Shown: positions 7,697 through 16,737 of the stretch, piece after piece
Layout of the letters: each line of letters opens with the position of its first letter
How positions within the stretch are numbered: position 1 is the first letter of the stretch
DNA from: Anoxynatronum sibiricum
Lineage (GTDB): Bacteria > Bacillota > Clostridia > Peptostreptococcales > Tindalliaceae
DNA length: 64,000 bases
Assembly: GCF_039414295.1 (NCBI RefSeq)
Contig: NZ_JBCITM010000006.1
Coordinates: forward strand, 124,001-188,000
Direction of reading: 5' to 3'
Translations under genes and position numbers: made by a program
The notes under the pieces: generated by a model
Database searches by the model: none
The model's input: the letters and a program-made list of their open reading frames with translations, nothing else
What the model was told of the DNA's origin: nothing

Positions 7697-8575
7697 CTAA
7701 AAATCTTCAGTTCCAAACTTTCCGTCACGATAATCCTGGAACGCCTGGTCCAGTTCTTCCTTGGTATTCATCACAAAGGGTCCCCCTGCAACGGCAGGTT
7801 CATTTAAGGGTTCCCCACTGAAGACAATGAGTTTGACGCCCTCTTCGCCCGCCTTCAGGGCGATTTCACCTGCCTTGTTTTCAAAAAGAATGAAATCTTT
7901 ATGGGTGCAGGCCGTACCATTGATTTGAGCATGGCCTTCCGTCAGTAGAAGACCCGTATTGTACTTGCCCGGCTCTTCAAAGGTGACACTGTTGCCCCCC
8001 TGCACATCCAGCAAATAGATGTTCATGGGGGAATAGGTCATGGCTGGGCCTTTCACACCCTTAAATTCGCCTGCCACAACAGTGACTTTGCCGGCTCCAT
8101 TGGGGAGTTCCAGTTTCCCCAGTTTGCTGCTGGGGAGATCCTGGTACCGCCCCGGTACCCATTTATCTTTTTTCGGCAAATTCACCCAGAGCTGGATCAT
8201 GTGAAAGACCCCGCCCCGATTTAAAAACTCTTTTTCATGGTACTCCTTGTGCATAATGGCACCCCCGGCGGTCATCCACTGCACATCACCAGGATAAATG
8301 ATGCCGTGATTCCCGGCGTTGTCGTGGTGCTCTACCGCTCCTTCAAAGGCAAAAGTGACGGTTTCGATACCCCGGTGAGGGTGGGGCCCAATGCCCCTGG
8401 AGGTGGTGGAGGGTGAAAACTCCCTGGGAACATTGTAATCCATCAGGGCAAAGGGAGAAAATCGTTCCAGCAGATTTTTCCCGCCGGGGAAATAATTTCT
8501 GACCCGAAAACCATTTCCCACCCAGTGTTCTTTCTCGATGACAAATTTCTCTTCAATCGGTCGCACCATCGACAT
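7697..8575 (-). CDS. Pirin-family cupin protein
   Basis: The 292-residue protein has the pirin N-terminal cupin motifs. These are GIGPHPHRGIETVTF (about residues 61-75), EHHDNAGNHGIIYPGDVQWMTAGGAIMHKEY, and a C-terminal cupin ending in FVMNTKEELDQAFQDY. The two histidines of HPHRG, the later H of HHD and the E of a following segment bind metal in pirins. Reported roles include quercetin 2,3-dioxygenase-like activity and redox sensing; the role here is unknown. The start at 8575 has GGAG seven bases upstream. Confidence 0.92.
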   Translation of the reverse strand: MSMVRPIEEKFVIEKEHWVGNGFRVRNYFPGGKNLLERFSPFALMDYNVPREFSPSTTSRGIGPHPHRGIETVTFAFEGAVEHHDNAGNHGIIYPGDVQWMTAGGAIMHKEYHEKEFLNRGGVFHMIQLWVNLPKKDKWVPGRYQDLPSSKLGKLELPNGAGKVTVVAGEFKGVKGPAMTYSPMNIYLLDVQGGNSVTFEEPGKYNTGLLLTEGHAQINGTACTHKDFILFENKAGEIALKAGEEGVKLIVFSGEPLNEPAVAGGPFVMNTKEELDQAFQDYRDGKFGTEDF

Positions 8576-8918
8576 GTGCTCACTCCTTCACAATATTTCA
8601 TTCATTTTTCAACCCTTTAATCAACTAAGCCAATTTAATCATCTTGGCCAACGGAGTTCTGTCTGGCGTCTCCAAACACTCTCCATTTCCCTTCATACCC
8701 CTTTATTTGATTTCTCACCTCTTATGGCTTCTTAAACCAATAATGACTTCAAAAACCGACAGTTTTTCATCTCCAAAGTGGCCCCTGCCCATTGTCGATC
8801 AACTTTCCCGCTGCTTCTTTGTAGTCCTTCAATAAGGCATTGATATCATCAGTCGTCCATTTTTGCCATAAACCGCATCTCCTATTCGACAGAAACCTAC
8901 CTTTTTCCCGACAGATAC
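8576..8918. other. Intergenic stretch with an unrecognised open frame
   Basis: The only coding-like feature is a minus-strand frame, about 8767-8890, reading QKWTTDDINALLKDY then KEAAGKLIDNGQGPLW before a stop. It has no convincing start or ribosome binding site and matches nothing I recognise. It may be the 3' relic of a gene. The part nearest 8576 holds the pirin ribosome binding site. Confidence 0.3.
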
Positions 8919-9851
8919 TCACCCTTGTGATAAATCTGATATTGGATTACTTTCGGGAATAATGTCCAGCAACAAATGGGCATGATCTTTCATCAGTATG
9001 TGGGAGATCTTGGTTTTTGCCGCCACAATATCCGCTTTGATGTAATACGCTTCATCAGTTGAAATGTAAATGAGAACAACATACTGGCTGCCATTTTTGC
9101 TGATAAAAATGCCTTCAATGTTAAACGCCTCAGGCATATTGCCGGTGATGGCGGCCTCAAATATGGCTCGCTTCTTCTCATCCTGCAATGTTCCTCCCGC
9201 CAGTTCAATGACGGACTCCTTGATAATGGTTAATGGCTCTTTGATTAACATTGCCGCCAGTATTAGAACAAAAAATGAATCTGCTAAATAGGGGATAAAT
9301 CCGCCGCCGCCTGCGCCACTGGATAAGAAAAAGACACCCACCCCAATGCCCAGAGACAGGGTTCCGTCGACAAACGTCGCCTTTTGTTCCGTTTTTAAAA
9401 GGATACTGGTGTTGCCCATGGAACGGTTTTGTTGATAATAAAAGAAAGACACACCATAGCAGATGACCGCACATGCCAGCGCATAATAGAGAATGGGATC
9501 AGGGATGAGCATTGGAATATTATCCGATAAGCCGGTGAAATACATCACGATGCGAACAACAGCGGTAACAACAGACATCACCAGTACTCCAAAGATCATC
9601 AGCCCTTTGATAAAACCGTAAAGAGACTCATAGAAAAATTTCCCGAGGGGAAATGTTTTGCTTTTAGTGGCCCGAACAGCGACAATTTTCATAGCTACCA
9701 ATACGCCCAGGAACATAATAAAACTATAATTTCCATCCAGCAAGATTGCTTCCGAATTTGAATAGTAATAGGTTGCCCAGGCCATCACTGCCATCACGAT
9801 ATTCGCTGCTGCCCCCACTAACAACGCACGGTTTTCTTTGTTCTGTTCCAC
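8919..9851 (-). CDS. Cation diffusion facilitator (CDF) family transporter
   Basis: This 310-residue protein has six predicted membrane segments. The first conserved CDF element is NSEAILLDGNYSFIMFLG (about residues 32-49), and the equivalent later element is KATFVDGTLSLGIG (about 158-171). A cytoplasmic C-terminal domain of about 100 residues follows. CDF proteins export Zn, Fe, Mn, Co or Cd by proton antiport. The usual second histidine/aspartate pair is replaced here by D-G-N and D-G-T, so metal specificity is unclear. The GTG start at 9851 has GAGGAGAG upstream. Confidence 0.8.
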   Translation of the reverse strand: MEQNKENRALLVGAAANIVMAVMAWATYYYSNSEAILLDGNYSFIMFLGVLVAMKIVAVRATKSKTFPLGKFFYESLYGFIKGLMIFGVLVMSVVTAVVRIVMYFTGLSDNIPMLIPDPILYYALACAVICYGVSFFYYQQNRSMGNTSILLKTEQKATFVDGTLSLGIGVGVFFLSSGAGGGGFIPYLADSFFVLILAAMLIKEPLTIIKESVIELAGGTLQDEKKRAIFEAAITGNMPEAFNIEGIFISKNGSQYVVLIYISTDEAYYIKADIVAAKTKISHILMKDHAHLLLDIIPESNPISDLSQG

Positions 9852-10040
9852 GAATCATCTCTCCTCTTCATCTTGTTCCACACATTTGCGGCGCTTACTA
9901 TCACACCACACTTCATGGCTTCTGCCCGGAAGAAATGCCCAGCCACCAAGTATCCTCTGCCGCTTCTCTTTAAATGTGCCACATGGCCCTCCTCTTTTCT
10001 ACTGACAAATGTCACGAATGCTCCTGACAGTGATTATTTA

Positions 10041-10112
10041 ATGAGGGAAAACCACAAACCCTCATCTTACAGAAGCCATTGTAAGGAGTTACACCGCCTT
10101 ACAATGGCTTCT
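10041..10112 (-). terminator. Two strong hairpins downstream of the SLH gene
   Basis: Bases 10071-10086 and 10097-10112 form a perfect 16-pair stem with a ten-base loop. A second seven-pair stem, ATGAGGG/CCCTCAT, lies at 10041-10065. Neither is followed by a clear T tract on either strand, so they may terminate weakly or stabilise the 3' end of the SUMF1/SLH transcript. The first stem begins at the last base of a TGA codon in frame with the SLH gene. Confidence 0.5.
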
Positions 10113-10243
10113 CAGTGATAGCGAACCCGTTTTATGTACTCAATCGGCTTACGCAGCCAATCAAAGGTTGGACATACTCCCGGCTTGAAAAATCGTTTGT
10201 TGGGAACAACCGCTTCAATCCGCCGTTCCCGGCTCTTTAACAA

Positions 10244-11365
10244 TTACTGCACTTCACGCCATTCCGACAAGAGAGACAAGGTTCCCCCGGGCAAGCCCGG
10301 TCGTACGCCATAAACAGCATCTGCTTCATATGTCTTCCCATTTTCAGTTTTTTGGGTGATTCCCATTGCAATATAGATCCCCTCGTGGGATACGAAAATC
10401 GTATCAGGATGCAAGATTGCTCGATAACCTTCAAAATGATGGGCATACTCTATCGTAATCCAATGGATCGTGAACTCTTTTTCACTTTCAGGCACTTCGT
10501 CAAAATCTTTGAACCAGGCACCACGGTAAAAATTCCTGTTGTCACGAAGCTCCCGCAGGCGGGTCACATCTTCCTGCGTCAGTGTGGTTGTGGCCTGGCT
10601 GACAGGGTTAAACCGCGACCAGTCAATCGTATCCACCGTGGTATTGGCAAATTTCAGACCACCGTCAGGGATACCGGTTGGACCCTCTGCCCGTGGGTAA
10701 AACTCACCACGAAAGGTGACCCCGCCATTGGCTTTCACCTGGTTGTCCACTTTCATCAGGAACATGACCGCTTGCTGGCGTTGCAGGTTCTGATCAACAC
10801 CGTAGGTGTGATAGTAACGGCCGCCGCCCATGCCGGAAGAAAACTCGTTGTCGTACATGAACTCTACAGCTTGAGCCTCTGACAGGTTAAACCCGAAGAG
10901 GGCTGAGGTGATTTTTGCAATTTCCATCCGCTTCAAGGGAAGATTTCGGGCGGTGACATGTTGATGCCCACGAATCGGCAGTTGATAGTGTGCCATATGG
11001 GTGTAAATATTTTCTGCCCAGTGATGACTGCTGCCGGGTGAATCAAGTTTCTTGCCGGGTTCCAAATACTTGAACAGCATGGCTGTCCATTCGGATTCCA
11101 GTACATCGGCATGGGGTTTAAAGGTACCATCAGGATAGCCCCCGACAATGCTCCTGTCCACCGCCCAGGAGACAGCCTCCGTTGACCAGGCATCTGTCAG
11201 ATCCGGGAAATTGGTTGTCTCAGCAAAAGCCAGCTGAGTCAGCATGAACATGCATATTGTCACCATACATGCATATTTCGTTGCTCTCTTTCGATCATTC
11301 TTTTTCGCTGCCGCCTGCCTTTTGCTTAGATTTTCCGACTTTCCCTGTGCTGCTTTTCTCATCAT
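10244..11365 (-). CDS. Secreted SLH-domain protein
   Basis: A signal peptide precedes the mature protein: basic KKNDRKRATKY, a hydrophobic core, and cleavage after QLAFA. One clear S-layer homology repeat follows (FPDLTDAWSTEAVSWAVDRS...GGYPDGTFKPHADV), then two weaker ones to about residue 190. SLH repeats bind pyruvylated cell-wall polymer. The C-terminal 170 residues match nothing I recognise. The start at 11365 follows GGGGGG. An earlier ATG at 11446 overlaps the SUMF1 gene by ten bases and would give an unusually long signal peptide. A 43-codon open frame continues in phase after the TAA stop. Confidence 0.8.
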   Translation of the reverse strand: MMRKAAQGKSENLSKRQAAAKKNDRKRATKYACMVTICMFMLTQLAFAETTNFPDLTDAWSTEAVSWAVDRSIVGGYPDGTFKPHADVLESEWTAMLFKYLEPGKKLDSPGSSHHWAENIYTHMAHYQLPIRGHQHVTARNLPLKRMEIAKITSALFGFNLSEAQAVEFMYDNEFSSGMGGGRYYHTYGVDQNLQRQQAVMFLMKVDNQVKANGGVTFRGEFYPRAEGPTGIPDGGLKFANTTVDTIDWSRFNPVSQATTTLTQEDVTRLRELRDNRNFYRGAWFKDFDEVPESEKEFTIHWITIEYAHHFEGYRAILHPDTIFVSHEGIYIAMGITQKTENGKTYEADAVYGVRPGLPGGTLSLLSEWREVQ

Positions 11366-11436
11366 GTAGTTCCCCCCGTCATCGATCTCGCCAACCTTTT
11401 TCCCGGCTCCCTTTTTTCCTATACCTGTGGTCTGAC

Positions 11437-12207
11437 TCATTCCCATGACCTGGCTAAACGAAAACCAAGGTCATCAATTTTAAAGGTGGGATGTCCCCGC
11501 CTGCGGGAAGTGGCACCACATCCTCTAGCCTCTTCTGCCCAGCTTCCACCACGAAAAACCCGGTACTCCCCATAGGTCTTTTCGTCGTATAAATCCCAGC
11601 ACCATTCCCACACATTTCCCAGCATGTCGTACAAGCCCCATTCATTAGGCTGCTTTTTCCCTGCTTCATGAACCTGCTCTTCAGCGTTATCTTTATACCA
11701 GGCAATGTCTGTGATCTCGCCATATCGATACCCTTCTGACGTGGCTTTGCAGGCATATTGCCACTCAGCATCTGTCGGCAGCCTGTATCCATTTGCCTGT
11801 GGTTCAAATCCCACATGGCCACTGTGCTTATCAATGGCATAACACTCTTGCAGTCCGCATGCCTTTGACAGCCGATTACAGAAGGAAACAGCTTCATACC
11901 AGGATACCTTCATCACTGGCATATTGTTGGCCTTTGCACCAACTTCCAGCATCTTTTTTGCTGTCTCTCCCGTCCTGGAAAGGATTTCTTGATACAAACC
12001 TTCTGTCACCGGATATTTAGCCATCAGGAAAGCCTTGATCTCAACCCTCTTTTCAATTTCTGTCAGTTTTCCCTTTTGGCCTGGCATGCTCATTTTGGAA
12101 TTTGAACTTATCCATTTCTGTTCATCCCGATAGTCCCTCACTGTTTCCACACCGCCAGGAATCGGCAGCATCAGATGGTTTAGATATTCTGTTAATCGAC
12201 TTTTCAT
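11437..12207 (-). CDS. SUMF1/FGE-domain (formylglycine-generating enzyme-like) protein
   Basis: Most of this 256-residue protein is a SUMF1-type C-lectin-like domain. Its markers are YPVTEGLYQEIL, GYRLPTDAEWQYACKA (about residues 140-155), WGLYDMLGNVWEWCWD (about 190-205), RVFRGGSW, and the end DDLGFRLARS. True formylglycine-generating enzymes carry two nearby catalytic cysteines near the C-terminus. Here that region, ARGCGATSRRRG, has only one, so it is probably not a sulfatase activator; other SUMF proteins act as kinases' partners, oxidoreductases or binding domains. It overlaps or abuts the SLH gene, suggesting a cell-surface role. Confidence 0.85.
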   Translation of the reverse strand: MKSRLTEYLNHLMLPIPGGVETVRDYRDEQKWISSNSKMSMPGQKGKLTEIEKRVEIKAFLMAKYPVTEGLYQEILSRTGETAKKMLEVGAKANNMPVMKVSWYEAVSFCNRLSKACGLQECYAIDKHSGHVGFEPQANGYRLPTDAEWQYACKATSEGYRYGEITDIAWYKDNAEEQVHEAGKKQPNEWGLYDMLGNVWEWCWDLYDEKTYGEYRVFRGGSWAEEARGCGATSRRRGHPTFKIDDLGFRLARSWE

Positions 12208-12546
12208 TGGTTCACTCCTAAGAAAGACACATGTTGCATGGTCAGTAAGGTTTCAAGTGGTCGCCAGAGTGGTGCGTTTTAAACTCCCCTTCACAGAAGG
12301 AGAGAATCGGCCGTCGCTTCGCCACTGATTTCGGCTCTAGCTGTCACACGTTCTCTATTCCATTAGAATATCACATCCGTCCCCTTTTCGGCTCCCTTCA
12401 CCTCGTAAAAATCTTTCGAAACAGCAAGCAAATGCCATTTCTTTGTCATCATCCCGTCAGCAGCCTTGATGATAGCCATTAAAAACCACCGGTAATCGAA
12501 AGATTGCCGGTGATGAAAAAATAATGGTTGAACAAAACAATAATCA
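12208..12546. other. Leader/divergent region upstream of the SUMF1 gene, rich in inverted repeats
   Basis: No recognised gene lies here. A 39-codon minus-strand frame at 12363-12479 ends in KKWHLLAVSKDFYEVKGAEK; its possible ribosome binding site lies in the hairpin at 12481-12512. Nearer the SUMF1 start are further pairings on the minus strand: GAGAA/TTCTC enclosing AGAGCCG...CGGC (about 12300-12356), and CCTTC/GAAGG (about 12288-12300). This could be a structured 5' leader or gene debris. It matches no riboswitch I can name. Confidence 0.3.
12481..12512 (-). terminator. Hairpin with T run in the region upstream of the SUMF1 gene
   Basis: CACCGGCAATC and GATTACCGGTG pair over 11 positions with a four-base loop and are followed on the minus strand by TTTTT. 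This is a good intrinsic terminator, yet no minus-strand gene lies just upstream. It may be an attenuator in the SUMF1-SLH leader. Confidence 0.6.
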
Positions 12547-12574
12547 TTGACAATAGTCTGAAGACTCTTATAGA
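12547..12574 (+). promoter_or_regulatory. SigmaA-type promoter of the chemoreceptor gene
   Basis: TTGACA at 12547 and TATAGA at 12569 are separated by 16 bases. Transcription would start near 12581, giving a leader of about 80 bases before the chemoreceptor start. The spacer contains the small palindrome AGTCTGAAGACT. Confidence 0.7.
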
Positions 12575-12663
12575 ATGAACGAGAATAAAACATAATCGCG
12601 ATTACTCACTTGGTTGTCTACTGAAACAATGTTCAAGGATGATGAAACGGAAGGATGAATCAG

Positions 12664-14703
12664 ATGGAGCCGAAAGAGACTCAACGTGACGGGAGAAAAG
12701 GTACCATTAAAACCAGACTGGTATTGCTGCCCTTGCTGGTGGTCATCATAGTGGTGTCAGCCATTAGTGCTGTCAGTTCCTGGTTTAGCAGAGAAAGTCT
12801 GTTACACCAGATGGAAGAAAACGGGTACTACATTGCCCGTCAGTTTATCAGCCGAGTGGAAGACAACGTGGATTCACTGGAAGCCCTGAATGATTTGCTG
12901 GAAGAGAAAATCTTAACGGCTGCAAGAATGGCGGTTCGCAATGAAGAAGTGATGAGTGATGAGCTTCTCCTAAGTTTGGCAGTCGACTTTGGCATTTCAG
13001 ATCTTTACTGGTATGACAACCAGGGTGTTACCCTTTATTCCACAGTGCCTGAATACATCGGATGGCAGCCTGATCCTGGTCATCCGGTTCATCAGTTTAT
13101 GATCAGCGGGAATGAAAGTCTTATGGAAGACATCCGCATGGATACTGAATCAGGAAACTACTTTAAATATGGGTACCTGCGCAGTCAGTCAGGTGATTTC
13201 ATTCAGGTGGGCATCCCTGCAGATGAAGTACAGGCATTGACTTACAGGTTTAGCTATCAGTCTCTGGTGGAGAACATGGCCCTGTCAGATGAGGTTATGT
13301 ATGCCCTGGTGATGGACAAGGATCTGAAAACGGTCGCACATAATGATCCCAATGAAGTAGGCATCGTCTTTGACGATGCAGGCAGCATGGCAGCAGCCCA
13401 GCAAGGCGTTCCTCACAGTCAGATGTGGGACTTTAACGAGGAGACAGTTTTTGATGTTATTTTCCCTGCTGTCATCAATGGTGAGCTGCAGGGAGCCGTG
13501 GCCATTGGCTTTTCAATGGCAAATGTTAACGCCGCCATTAACCGAAATCTCTCAATGGCCATTGGCGGCGGGCTGGTTGGCCTGCTGCTGCTGGGGCTGA
13601 TTCTTTACTCCACCTCCAACAGTGTGATTACAACCCTTCGGGTACTTGTAACTCAGGCAAGTGCCATGGCAGCAGGTGATTTTCGCCAGGATTTGCCAGC
13701 GTCATTAAGTCAGCGGAACGATGAAATTGGTGGAATTGCTGAAGCGATTCGCTATATGCAGGATTCCATGAAAAAAATGATTCGTAATGTCATTGAAGCT
13801 TCTGAACAGGTGGCGGCTTCATCGGAGGAACTGACGGCCACCAGCCAGCAGTCTGCAACCGCCTCTGATGAAGTGGCTCGAACCATCGAAGAAATTGCAA
13901 AGGGTGCCGGTGATCAGGCCAAAGATACCGAAAAGGGCGCCCTGACAGCCAGTGAGCTGGGTGAAGTGGTTGCCAAAGACAAAGCAGCATTATCCGCCTT
14001 GAACCATTCGGTGGATTCTGTCACTCAACTAAAGAACGAAGGCATTCATACCCTGAATGAGCTGATTGTCAAAACGCAGAAGAGCAGCCAGGGATCAGCC
14101 CAGGTACACGAAGTGATTTTAAATACAAACAACAGTGCCGACCGGATTAATCAGGCCAGTGGCATGATCAAGAGCATTGCTGAGCAAACCAACTTGCTGG
14201 CCTTAAACGCTGCCATCGAAGCGGCCCGTGCCGGGGAGGCTGGTCGTGGCTTTGCAGTGGTGGCTGATGAAATCAGAAAACTGGCTGAAGCCTCCAACCA
14301 GTTCACCGGAGAAATCAGCACCATTATGGAAGAGTTGACCGCGCAAACTGACAAGGCTGTGAAAACCATGGAAGAGGTTGCCAAAATCATTGAAGAGCAA
14401 TCTGACAGTGTGGAGGAAACCAACCAGAAGTTTGCAGGCATCAGCACTGCCATTGAAACCATGAAACAGGCCATTCAGGAAGTAAACATCTCTGGTCTGG
14501 AGATCGAGAGCAAAAAAGATGCCCTCACGCAGATTTTGCAGAACCTGTCGGCAATTTCACAGGAGAATGCGGCAGGTTCAGAAGAGGCTTCAGCTTCTGT
14601 TGAGGAGCAAACGGCTGCAATGGCAGAAATAGCCAACTCCAGCGAAGAGCTGTCTCAGATTGCCGAAGAACTGAATCTTTTGGTTCAACAGTTCAAAGTC
14701 TAA
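12664..14703 (+). CDS. Methyl-accepting chemotaxis protein
   Basis: A transmembrane receptor of about 680 residues. The first membrane helix spans about 17-40. An extracellular Cache-like sensor domain of about 255 residues follows, with ISDLYWYDNQGVTLYSTVPEYIG. The second helix is at about 295-318, then a HAMP segment (ASAMAAGDFRQDLPAS) and a long coiled-coil signalling domain. The highly conserved tip EQTNLLALNAAIEAARAGEAGRG lies near residue 510 and contacts CheA and CheW. The ATG at 12664 is preferred because GGAAGG abuts the earlier ATG at 12655 with no spacing. No chemotaxis partners are nearby; the ligand is unknown. Confidence 0.95.
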   Translation: MEPKETQRDGRKGTIKTRLVLLPLLVVIIVVSAISAVSSWFSRESLLHQMEENGYYIARQFISRVEDNVDSLEALNDLLEEKILTAARMAVRNEEVMSDELLLSLAVDFGISDLYWYDNQGVTLYSTVPEYIGWQPDPGHPVHQFMISGNESLMEDIRMDTESGNYFKYGYLRSQSGDFIQVGIPADEVQALTYRFSYQSLVENMALSDEVMYALVMDKDLKTVAHNDPNEVGIVFDDAGSMAAAQQGVPHSQMWDFNEETVFDVIFPAVINGELQGAVAIGFSMANVNAAINRNLSMAIGGGLVGLLLLGLILYSTSNSVITTLRVLVTQASAMAAGDFRQDLPASLSQRNDEIGGIAEAIRYMQDSMKKMIRNVIEASEQVAASSEELTATSQQSATASDEVARTIEEIAKGAGDQAKDTEKGALTASELGEVVAKDKAALSALNHSVDSVTQLKNEGIHTLNELIVKTQKSSQGSAQVHEVILNTNNSADRINQASGMIKSIAEQTNLLALNAAIEAARAGEAGRGFAVVADEIRKLAEASNQFTGEISTIMEELTAQTDKAVKTMEEVAKIIEEQSDSVEETNQKFAGISTAIETMKQAIQEVNISGLEIESKKDALTQILQNLSAISQENAAGSEEASASVEEQTAAMAEIANSSEELSQIAEELNLLVQQFKV

Positions 14704-14751
14704 CCACCTGCCAGTACATTGTCTGCATGCATCATGACCCCTGTTCAATTT

Positions 14752-14779
14752 AACCCGGGCCTCCGAGGCTCGGGTTTTA
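14752..14779 (+). terminator. Intrinsic terminator after the chemoreceptor gene
   Basis: AACCCG and CGGGTT with inner GCC/GGC pairs form a stem ending in TTTT, about 50 bases past the stop codon. It lies between convergent genes. Confidence 0.85.
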
Positions 14780-14795
14780 TATGTGTCCATCTCCT

Positions 14796-15410
14796 TTAGG
14801 CAAATTCATGAATGAGTTGCAGTTTGACCACTTTTCCCTCTTCTATATAAAAGAAGAGATAGGTGTAGGGATTGTCCGGGAGCACTAACTCATAGCGTCC
14901 ATCAATGCCGGAGGTGCCATCCAGGCTGCGGGTCACTTCCGGGTATGCCAGCATCAGGTCGTCCAGGGTACTCCCTGGAGAGATCCCTCGGTTGGTTGTG
15001 ACACGATGATTTTCCGTTTCGATGTTGATGAGATAAAACCGCCGGCCGTCCTGGGCTGGTGAAAAGAGAACAAGCCGTGTATCCTCATAAGCCAGTGTTT
15101 TTTCATGACTTCCGGTGAAAGTGTCAGCATTTTCAAGGATGACGATTTCTTCCACCAAAGGAGTACCCAGGATTTCTTCCAGGTTCATTTCATCTTCATA
15201 TGCCAGTAAAACGACACTGCCTTCAGAAAAATGAAGAATGCCGTCATCTGAAATGCTTCGCTGGGAAGCTTCCTCCTGAAAAGACGCTTCAACTTCAGGC
15301 TGTTGTCCTTCTTCCTGAAGATGATCTGGCGGCGGTTCTGGAGCATTTGTACAGCCAACGGCAATTATCAGGATAACCCACACCATTGCTATGAAGATCA
15401 TTTTTTTCAT
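14796..15410 (-). CDS. Uncharacterised lipoprotein
   Basis: The 204-residue protein begins with a lipoprotein signal (MKKMIFIAM, hydrophobic core, lipobox AVGC at about residues 17-20). The mature part starts with a proline- and glutamate-rich linker (APEPPPDHLQEEGQQPE). The rest alternates beta-like segments, including a repeated pattern around LAYEDEMNLEEILG and LAYEDTRLVLFSP. No family is recognised. It is expected to be anchored on the outer face of the membrane. Nearest neighbours are the convergent chemoreceptor and a membrane-anchored hydrolase about 170 bases upstream. Confidence 0.75.
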   Translation of the reverse strand: MKKMIFIAMVWVILIIAVGCTNAPEPPPDHLQEEGQQPEVEASFQEEASQRSISDDGILHFSEGSVVLLAYEDEMNLEEILGTPLVEEIVILENADTFTGSHEKTLAYEDTRLVLFSPAQDGRRFYLINIETENHRVTTNRGISPGSTLDDLMLAYPEVTRSLDGTSGIDGRYELVLPDNPYTYLFFYIEEGKVVKLQLIHEFA

Positions 15411-15581
15411 GGATGTATGCGCCTTCTTTCCTTATGATTACTTTCTCTCCCGCCGGCGTCAACAGATTCTCACTTGCCATACCCTTTCAAGGGTTCCTGA
15501 GATCAGATCCATTGCCTGCGATACTTATACAGGGCGACCAGAGCAAGCACGGTGCCTGCTGTTATGGTCACATCTCCATTT

Positions 15582-16634
15582 TTATTGTTTCTTGATTATG
15601 TCACTCTTAAAGATCAAGGCGACTTTGTCAGGTTCTTCAAAAAAGGGACTGTGTGCCGAGTTTTCGAAGAGATAGAAACATTTTAGAGGTGCATCGATCA
15701 GCTGTAAATATTCTTCTGACATCTTGTAATTTACCGTGTAATCATATGCGCCAGAAAAGAAATAGATAGGCACTTCAAATGTTGTGCACTTTTCACGCAA
15801 ATCTTCATTAATCTGTAAATGCTTGTGATTACTGAGCAGCACCTTGCCACGCCAAAGGTTGATTTTTTCGACAAGGGAATATTCCCTGTTTTTCAAGGAA
15901 GATAGGAATACCCCTTTTATGACAGACTTCATGTCACGGGTTGTGCCGATACCGGCCCGATGCATTACATCATCCCTTATTTTTTTGTATTCCTCTGACA
16001 GGTAGTCATTGTCCTGAAGTTTTTTAACGGTTTTACGATCACCTTCCTTCATGTAATGGCCGAGCATATAATCATAGGCAAGCCTCTCTGACTCAACCTG
16101 GTAGGCAATCTGCGCAACTCCGATGTATGCTTCATACAGCTGTGGCACCTTATGTACAGCCTGAATACCGAAATAAGTGCCTCCCGAATGAGCCATAAGA
16201 TAGATTTTATCCTTACCAAACCGCTTTGCCAAATAATGAGTTGCCGCAATGATATCTTCGATGTACTGTTCTGTTGTTATTGTACTACAGTCAATGTCAT
16301 TCCCATAAGACAGTCCTGCACCTCTTTGATCCCACCAGACCACCGTAAAGTAGTTTTCCATCCCTGTGGGATAATCTTCAGTAAGAAAGTATTCTGGCAT
16401 CCCGGGACCACCATGCAAAAACAACAGAACGGGATTTGAAACGTCTTTGCTTTTGATGATCATCCCCATTTTAACTCCATTAATTTCAACAAATTGTTTT
16501 TCCGCAATACTATTATCAAGTGCTGCATCGTTTAGATCCGTCACTTCTTTTACCTTGTTGGGGCTCAATACCACTAAGGCAGCCAGGCATAAAACAACAA
16601 CCCCTAAAATAGCGTACAGCAGAAATATAACCAT
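15582..16634 (-). CDS. Membrane-anchored alpha/beta hydrolase (proline iminopeptidase-like)
   Basis: An N-terminal hydrophobic segment (VIFLLYAILGVVVLCLAALVV) anchors a 300-residue alpha/beta hydrolase domain outside the cell. The oxyanion motif is FLHGGPGMPEYF, followed by WWDQRGAGLS and the nucleophile elbow AHSGGT (serine about residue 165). An aspartate in FSGAYDYTV and a histidine in ENSAHSPFFEE complete the triad. This set resembles prolyl aminopeptidases of peptidase family S33. The ATG at 16634 has GGGGGGTG six bases upstream; an earlier in-frame start lacks one. It resembles the gene at 16965-18242, suggesting local duplication. Confidence 0.85.
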   Translation of the reverse strand: MVIFLLYAILGVVVLCLAALVVLSPNKVKEVTDLNDAALDNSIAEKQFVEINGVKMGMIIKSKDVSNPVLLFLHGGPGMPEYFLTEDYPTGMENYFTVVWWDQRGAGLSYGNDIDCSTITTEQYIEDIIAATHYLAKRFGKDKIYLMAHSGGTYFGIQAVHKVPQLYEAYIGVAQIAYQVESERLAYDYMLGHYMKEGDRKTVKKLQDNDYLSEEYKKIRDDVMHRAGIGTTRDMKSVIKGVFLSSLKNREYSLVEKINLWRGKVLLSNHKHLQINEDLREKCTTFEVPIYFFSGAYDYTVNYKMSEEYLQLIDAPLKCFYLFENSAHSPFFEEPDKVALIFKSDIIKKQ

Positions 16635-16737
16635 TTTTTTCACCCCCCTGCAGAACATTCCAGCTGCCTGAATCATCTTAGATTCCGACCTCCCTCTTCA
16701 TCAATTTCATCAAATGTTTATCCTCTCAGTGAAGCAA

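Noticed and set aside
10071..10112. Insertion sequence or MITE end
   Set aside because: The perfect inverted repeat is a single compact hairpin without target duplication or partner copy in the window; a 3'-end hairpin is simpler.
11437..12207. True formylglycine-generating enzyme
   Set aside because: Only one cysteine in the C-terminal active-site region and no sulfatase nearby; reported as SUMF1-domain protein.
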